64,000 bases of DNA from Tetradesmus obliquus (taxonomy: Eukaryota; Chlorophyta; Chlorophyceae; Sphaeropleales; Scenedesmaceae). The DNA is taken from positions 8,826,501 to 8,890,500 of the forward strand of contig CP126191.1 in assembly GCA_030272155.1 (NCBI GenBank), given 5' to 3'. The translations under genes were made by a program, and so were the position numbers. The notes beneath the pieces were generated by a model. The model saw nothing but the letters and a program-made list of their open reading frames with translations. It had not been told where the DNA came from and did not search any database. Below, piece after piece: positions 60,241 to 64,000 of the stretch (position 1 is the stretch's first letter; the number at the start of each line of letters is the position of its first letter).

Positions 60241-62696
60241 TCACGAGCCCTGATCACCTCCCCCAGCCCCCTCCAGTAACCCCCAGCCGTTGGAATCTGC
60301 CAAGCCACCCCCAGCTGCATTGCTGCCAGCATCACCGCCCGACCACCCCGCATTCAAACCACCAGGAATGAAGTCAAACAGACCACAGAACCCCAAAACC
60401 ACTGAAGTTGACTGGGCCCTGCTGAAGGACTCGGCTACACCAGGGCCGCACCGTGCACGCGCCATTGCCCTCGCTTGGTTCAGCACCAGGCAACCGCGCG
60501 AGTCTTGAGATAGAGCAACAGCATACGCAGATGCCCACGCACTGGCAGTTCCACCGCCAGCGCAGAACGCAGATGCAGTTGCTTCTGCCACAGCTGCCTG
60601 GCTGTCACCACCCTGAGCAATGGCTGTTGCAATGGCCTGACCGTAGGCATAGCGGGTTGGTGCGCCACCGGTGGAGATGGCGTCCGCAACTGCAGTCGTG
60701 AATTGAGGCATGTACCTGCATGTGTTGCAGCAGAGGCAGCATTGACAGCAGGTCAGCGGCACTGGTGACAGGCGCGCGCGACAGCCTGCATAGACAGAGC
60801 TATCAGTGAAACATGCCCATCCAGGGTGAGCAATCAACAGCGTCAAATGCAAACACATGGAGCAGCAGCAGCAGCAGCTGACAGCACCAGACACGTCTAG
60901 CACACGCTGCTGGTGATGACGCGCTGATGCATTCATCCCACATTATACATCGTGCCTCAGGCCGTGTCAGGCCTGCTGCTGCCTGTGCTGTCACAACCAC
61001 ACTGCAGCCGCACCTGTTGCGCTGCGCGTAGACAAATGCATTCGACATGGAGCGCGCAAACCCGCGCGTGTTGCCGCTGTTCACAGCCAGATCCGCAGAG
61101 CGCTGCAGCAGGTACGGCGCAGCCCTCGGCTGCCGCATCGTCGCCGCTGCTACTGCCTCGCCAACCGCCACAGCGTCCCCCCCACTCGCTGCTGCTCCTG
61201 CCACGGCCTGTGCTGCTGCATCGCCCTGCCCGCGGTCCACAGCCTGCGCCAACCCCTGCGCTGCAGCCGCCGCGTTCCCGCGGCGCCCAATGCCTTGCGC
61301 GAGCGTGCCGGCGGCGCCGCTCATCGCAATCGGCCGTGAGCTGATGCGGCCGTACTGTGCAGTGTCGCCGATCAGCGGAGATAGGCTGGGCCGCCCGCGT
61401 GCGCCTTGGCCCCCAAACCCTCCTTGCGTCGGCTGCGCACCGCCCTGGCCACCCAGCCCGCCGAGGCCGTTCTGACCACCTATTCCCTGGTTGCCTCTGC
61501 CGCCCCAGCCGCCTCTACCAGGCGTCTGACCAATCACAGCAGGAACTGCGGATGTGTCAGGCGAGTCCTGCTGCCCCCTGTTGCCAGCGCCCCGGCCAGG
61601 CAAGCCAAGCCCTGCTGCGCCCTGGCTGCCGCCCAAACCGCCGAGCCCTCCAACACCCCCAAGGCTGCCCCAGTTCTGGCCGCCAGGGCGGCCTCCGCGG
61701 CCACCAATACCGCCAAAACCTGCGGCAGCAGCAGCAGCAGCAGCAGCAGTGATGCGACGTCAGACACACCGCTGGTTCTGTGCTACCAGCAGCAGCAAAT
61801 GCTAGCACCTTGCTCGACGGATGCGCAACAATCTAATGCTGCACACAACACGCTGCCAGCCAGGAGCAACAGTAAACGGTGGGCACCACGTGCTTCCTAC
61901 CAGGCAGGGAGCAACTGCCTACACGACGCATCAAGTGCCTGCTGCCAGCGAAGCACCTCGAGTCAGTGCAGCAGCTGCCGGCATCCTCACCAGGCTGCGG
62001 CTGGCCTCTGGAGCCGCCGCCACCCCAGCCGCCGGCTGTTGGCAGCTGCGCCTGCCGCGGCGGCGGCGGCGCTAGCTGCGGCTCCTGCTGCGGCTGCGCA
62101 CGCCCGCCTGCACCCCTGCCACCCAGCCAGCTGCCCCAGCCCCTGCTGCCGCCGCCACCGCCACCGCTGCCGCCAGCTGGCGGAGGAGTGGCTTGGTACG
62201 CTGGCTGCTGCTGCGGCTGCTGCTGCTGTGGCTGGCTGCTGCCCCTGCCACCCAGCCAGCTGCCCCAGCCGCCAGCCCCAGGGCTGCCAGCCCCTGCTGG
62301 GTTGTTGCGGCCAGCACGCCCACCACCCAGCCCACCACCTCCACCCAGCCCACCACCCAGCCCACCACCTCCAGGTGGGGCTCCACCTAGCCCACCCAGG
62401 CCTGCTAAGCTGCCTCCGCCGCCGCCGCCACCGCCGCCAAGCCCGCCCCAGCGGCCGCGTGTTGGCTGCGCTGCTTGCTGCAGCCATGGCTGCTGCTGCG
62501 GCTGCTGCTGTTGCTGCGCTGCCGCAGCCTCCCTGCCGAACCTGCCTGCGCCACCCCAGCCGCCCTGAGAGGGCCGGCCCCACTGCTGCTGTGCGTCAGC
62601 TGCATCTGCGCCTGCAAGCGAGCGGCTGCCTGCAGCAACGGCAGCAGTGGTACGAACAGTAGCAGCACAATCATCAGCTGTGAGGCAGGCCTGCAT
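60241..62696 (-). CDS. Gly/Ala-rich repetitive protein, possibly extracellular (3 exons, about 628 aa)
   Basis: Exons 62696-61991, 61719-61014 and 60715-60241 join in phases 1 and 2 and sum to 1887 nt. The first half is Gly/Trp/Gln-rich, with a duplicated GWGSWLGGRG module and long GGLGGG tracts. The middle is GRGGWGGRG-like. The C-terminal 250 residues are Ala/Gln/Ser-rich, amphipathic and low in Pro, with scattered Cys (for example AYGQAIATAIAQGG and ASAWASAYAVAL), a pattern reminiscent of silk-like or cell-wall proteins (inference). No known domain is recognised. Start: the ATG at 62694-62696 opens the Gly-rich frame, but a textbook signal peptide (MIVLLLFVPLLPLLQAAA, ATG at 62674) lies in another frame of the same exon. 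The true N-terminus is therefore uncertain. Confidence 0.6.
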
Positions 62697-64000
62697 ATTA
62701 CTCTATTCAGACGATTTGACAGGATGTAGATGTTCAAACGGTTTGCCCGACTAGGGCTGCGAATGCATTCCTGGCAATGTCTTAAACAGGCTAGTGCTGG
62801 CGGCAAACTACATTCTGTTTTGTATACGCTCTTTACCCCTGATCAGCATTTACAATCTGGGCTGGCACTAGCACGCCTCTCTCACCCTCTGCATGGTGCA
62901 GGCCGACCAGCAGCAGCAGCATACATACATGTGCTAGCCTGCTTGTCCTCATCATCCTCTGTAGTGCAAAAGAGCAAGCCTGCAAATTATCATCCAGGTT
63001 TGATGTGAATGATGCAGGAATTCATGGCCGTATTGGGATTGTGCAGGTGTTCTTTCAAGACTAGCCAAAGGCATCAGTTCCGCAGAGGCTGCCTGCGGCT
63101 GCCGCATAAAATAACAGCATGAGTATATATTCACGGACATTGTGGTGGCAGATCACGCATCTGCATCATTGCTTGCTTCACTTCCAGCAGCTCTGCGCAC
63201 GCTGGATGCCAACAGAACCAGAACGAGCACTGGCCGCTCACCCAGCAATTCCACGGGACCATAGTGTATTTTAAACCGCTTTGTAAATCTACGCACGCAT
63301 AATGAGCATTGAACGTCGCATAAGAAGACTATGGGATAACCTTCAGGCCTGACGCAAGGAGGGAACTCTGTCGATCAGCTATTGGCTTCCAGCTAGAAAA
63401 GAATGATCACTGAGCCTATAGTGTGAGCGCTTTTCAAGCGATGGGGATGTCTTCGCTGAAGCCGTGTCACCGACTTGTTTCGGACAGCTGCTGCTGCTCA
63501 ACTGACAGGTGGGCATATCTTCTTGGGCTGATGACAGGTGTCCATAATCCATTTTTCAGTATTGGGAGACGCTTATGCAACAGCTTAATAAAGTTGCAAA
63601 CGTAACCGCTTCATATGTATATGGTAGCGAGACACCACAACTGCGGGTGACGCCTCCTGCGAGGCAGTGTCTTGGGGGCTGTCATCCCTGCCTAGTGCAT
63701 GCAACCGGGTTTGGGTTTGGGGTCTGTCCCTACATAAAGTTGTGCGAGTGTAAGTAATTACTGGGAAACATCAAAAGGGCCCAACCTACCCTGAAAGCAG
63801 GCCAGGTGATCACCAAGTCACTTGAAGTTCACACTCTGAGCCTATTGGCTACTGTCATGCGTCAGCGCACCGCTCCTTGACACTACTCACTACTCACTGG
63901 GGCAGCCGAGTGCGCTGCATGTGCCGATTTGAAAACCTAAGCAGCGCTGCACTTGAATCTGCACCAGCACTTGGATGGCTGCAAGATCTGCAGCGGCAGC
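62697..64000. other. Intergenic right edge
   Basis: Upstream flank of the Gly-rich gene. It has lower GC and few triplet repeats. No gene or RNA is recognised. Confidence 0.4.

Noticed and set aside
1-64000. CRISPR arrays, operons, tRNA or rRNA genes
   Set aside because: The window is eukaryotic with spliced genes. No spaced direct-repeat array, tRNA box pair or rRNA core was seen by eye; a covariance-model scan would be decisive for small RNAs, including intronic snoRNAs in dyskerin.

Overview
The window looks like nuclear DNA of a green alga (Chlorophyta, most likely Chlorophyceae; an inference from style and gene content, not from a marker gene). Genes are split by many GT-AG introns. Coding sequence is crowded with CAG/CTG triplet runs read as Gln, Ala or Ser. 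The set includes algal-type housekeeping genes and cilium-type genes. I rebuilt gene models by joining exons whose splice phases agree; the main models give a total length divisible by three.

Layout: (1) 208-9395 (-), an 11-exon dynamin-superfamily GTPase with a very long low-complexity tail. (2) 10546-11112 (-), the last two exons of an unrecognised gene. (3) 12697-16423 (+), decapping activator DCP1. (4) 18758-21710 (+), mitochondrial ADP/ATP carrier. (5) 23676-28007 (-), a C3HC4 RING protein with a UIM-like motif, head to head with (6) 28446-32421 (+), dyskerin/CBF5. (7) 33800-36193 (+), a hemerythrin-like protein. (8) 38122-46595 (-), a six-segment TRP-like cation channel, head to head with (9) 46975-49688 (+), a SPAG8-like candidate axonemal protein. 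(10) 51085-53898 (+), an RRM protein. (11) 60241-62696 (-), a Gly/Ala-rich repetitive protein. The longest gene-poor stretch is 53899-60240.

How they relate: DCP1, dyskerin and the RRM protein serve RNA metabolism. The channel and the SPAG8-like gene share a promoter interval of about 380 bp and may both serve cilia. The RING gene and dyskerin share one of about 440 bp.

Most unusual signal: the dynamin and channel genes carry short tandem duplications (period about 113-248 bp) that copy the edge of an exon together with its splice site into the neighbouring intron or 3' flank. Several copies keep the reading phase and could act as cassette exons or splice decoys. One copy in the channel gene is interrupted by telomere-type CCCTAAA repeats. 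Many 3' splice sites sit at the end of (CTG)n runs.
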